DNA from: Xenoacremonium recifei
Taxonomy: Eukaryota > Ascomycota > Sordariomycetes > Hypocreales > Nectriaceae
Direction of reading: 5' to 3'
Length of the DNA stretch: 64,000 nucleotides
NCBI GenBank assembly: GCA_012184525.1
Contig: WOFQ01000038.1
Span: 248,001-312,000 of the forward strand
In this document: piece after piece, positions 63,077 through 64,000 of the stretch
Layout: each line of letters begins with the position of its first letter
How positions within the stretch are numbered: position 1 is the stretch's first letter
Position numbers and translations under genes: made by a program
The notes under the pieces: generated by a model
What the model was told of the DNA's origin: nothing
The model's input: only the letters and a program-made list of their open reading frames with translations
Databases searched by the model: none

Positions 63077-64000
63077 TCACCCAAAGAACGACCGCAAGTT
63101 CTGCTTCTCCATCACGTCCACCCAATGCACCGAGTTGACTCCCGGTGGCTCATCGTCGTACGCCTCCCAGATCGCCTTCACCAGGCTCTTGGCCATGATA
63201 ATGGGGTTTGGCGGCAGCACCGTCTCCAGGATGTTCAGCCGCTTGAGCACGAAGTGGCGCGCGTTGCCAACCTCCAGAGACGCCTCTGTTAGAGACGCCA
63301 TGGGATCGACCAGCGAGTTGCTCCGCGATAGGCGGCTGATGTAGTCAGAGATGTCGAGCTCCTCTTCAGACCCGGGGCTGGGGGCGTCGAGCGAGACAAC
63401 CACCTGCTCCAACGAGACATCGTTGGTCTGGACGGTGGCTGCTGGCGGGCTCAGTCTCAGTCCTGTGCTGGCCGTGATGCATAGAAGGGGCTGCACCATT
63501 CTGCTCCCGGACTCTGGAGGCAGTTGCTCCAGAATCTTGACCAGTCGAAGGCTCAGGGGGATGATCCAATCATCCCAGGGCACCTCGCCGCTACGGGGTG
63601 CACCCGCATTCTTGGGCAATCGAAGAGCCACCAGGTCTGGGAACGTCTGATAGAGGTGCAGTAACGCAGCCAGACGATAGGCCTCACCAACCTTGACGAG
63701 ATGCTGGCTGGGTGTGTTCTGATCGCCTGTGTCTCCGATGCGTTCCAATGTCTCGTACTCCAGCCGTAGCAGCTGCTCCTCGATGCGCTTCGCCTCCTCA
63801 ATCTGATCCAGCGCCAGCCGTAGATCGTGGGCCGTGATGCCCTTCTGGTGCTTGATCTTGTGCCGAAAGTCCCGACACAGCTTCATAGCCTGTGTGAATA
63901 ACCTCGAAGCCGTCGTAGAGATGCCCGTCCAAGGGTGTGGCACTTCATCCACATCTGAAGGTGCTGGGTCGGCGGTGGGCGAGTCGTCTGCGCTGGGATC
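63077..64000 (-). CDS. C-terminal part of a fungal transcription-factor-like protein (cut by window edge)
   Basis: Minus-strand frame open from the stop at 63077 to the right edge (at least 308 residues); no ATG is needed inside, so the true start and any DNA-binding domain lie outside. The helical pattern and the end GNARHFVLKRLNILETVLPP, SLVKAIWEAYDDEPPG and HWVDVMEKQNLRSFFG are typical of the fungal-specific transcription factor domain (Fungal_trans_2-like) at the C-terminus of Zn2Cys6 regulators. Other recognisable pieces are KLCRDFRHKIKHQKGITAHD, the long helix around LEYETLERIGDTG, and LHLYQTFPDL. The zinc cluster is not in view, so the Zn2Cys6 assignment is inference. Confidence 0.8.
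   Translation of the reverse strand, partial: DPSADDSPTADPAPSDVDEVPHPWTGISTTASRLFTQAMKLCRDFRHKIKHQKGITAHDLRLALDQIEEAKRIEEQLLRLEYETLERIGDTGDQNTPSQHLVKVGEAYRLAALLHLYQTFPDLVALRLPKNAGAPRSGEVPWDDWIIPLSLRLVKILEQLPPESGSRMVQPLLCITASTGLRLSPPAATVQTNDVSLEQVVVSLDAPSPGSEEELDISDYISRLSRSNSLVDPMASLTEASLEVGNARHFVLKRLNILETVLPPNPIIMAKSLVKAIWEAYDDEPPGVNSVHWVDVMEKQNLRSFFG

Overview
This window is nuclear DNA of a filamentous ascomycete, most likely a Sordariomycete and probably Hypocreales; genus is not resolved. The evidence is eukaryotic genes with short introns (mostly 48-68 nt) carrying GTRAGT-type donors and CTAAC/CTGAC branch points, plus a typical mould repertoire: calcineurin A, NAD formate dehydrogenase of the Neurospora type, an AA9 polysaccharide monooxygenase, Ugo1, Gep4, Shg1, an F-box/ankyrin protein and a fungal-type transcription factor. 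I see no plasmid, phage, CRISPR or intact transposon, and I recognise no rRNA or tRNA gene. I rebuilt 28 protein-coding genes, two of them cut by the window ends (ECM16/DHR1 at the left, a transcription factor at the right).

Layout. 1-7.7 kb: ECM16 N-terminus (-), proteasome chaperone PAC3 (+), calcineurin A (-), trimethyllysine dioxygenase (-). 9-15.6 kb: Cys-rich single-pass membrane protein (+), ER-type ubiquitin protease (+), triose-phosphate/nucleotide-sugar-type transporter (+). 15.9-23 kb: COMPASS subunit Shg1 with a huge RD/RS tail (-), AA9 LPMO (-), Ugo1 (-). 23.3-31.4 kb: mitochondrial ferredoxin Yah1 (+), Rrp15 (-), PhoD phosphatase (-), p24 cargo receptor (+), SNW1/Prp45 (+). 32.3-44.9 kb: small membrane protein (+), membrane-anchored GH16 glucanase (+), Tim22 (-), Myb/SANT-like protein (-), Gep4 (-), Orc2 (+), dolichol kinase (-). 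45-49 kb: a 4-kb gene-free stretch. 49-56.3 kb: mucin-like protein (+), FAM32A-like (-), LAT-type amino-acid permease (+), formate dehydrogenase (-). 56.3-59.6 kb: a second gene-poor stretch, AT-rich by eye in its right half. 59.6-64 kb: F-box/ankyrin protein (-) and fungal transcription factor (-).

The genes do not form a pathway cluster. They are mainly housekeeping, with a mitochondrial bias (Yah1, Ugo1, Tim22, Gep4, trimethyllysine dioxygenase) and RNA/ribosome functions (Ecm16, Rrp15, SNW1, FAM32A-like). Several neighbours are divergent with short shared promoters (ECM16/PAC3, UGO1/YAH1, PhoD/p24, GEP4/ORC2, FAM32A/permease).

The most notable sequence-level signals concern splicing: a 6-nt internal exon in the transporter, an 18-nt exon in the trimethyllysine dioxygenase gene, a coding first exon of only ATG in formate dehydrogenase, and five introns that are multiples of three and stop-free. 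All gene models are by-eye splice reconstructions and have not been tested against RNA.
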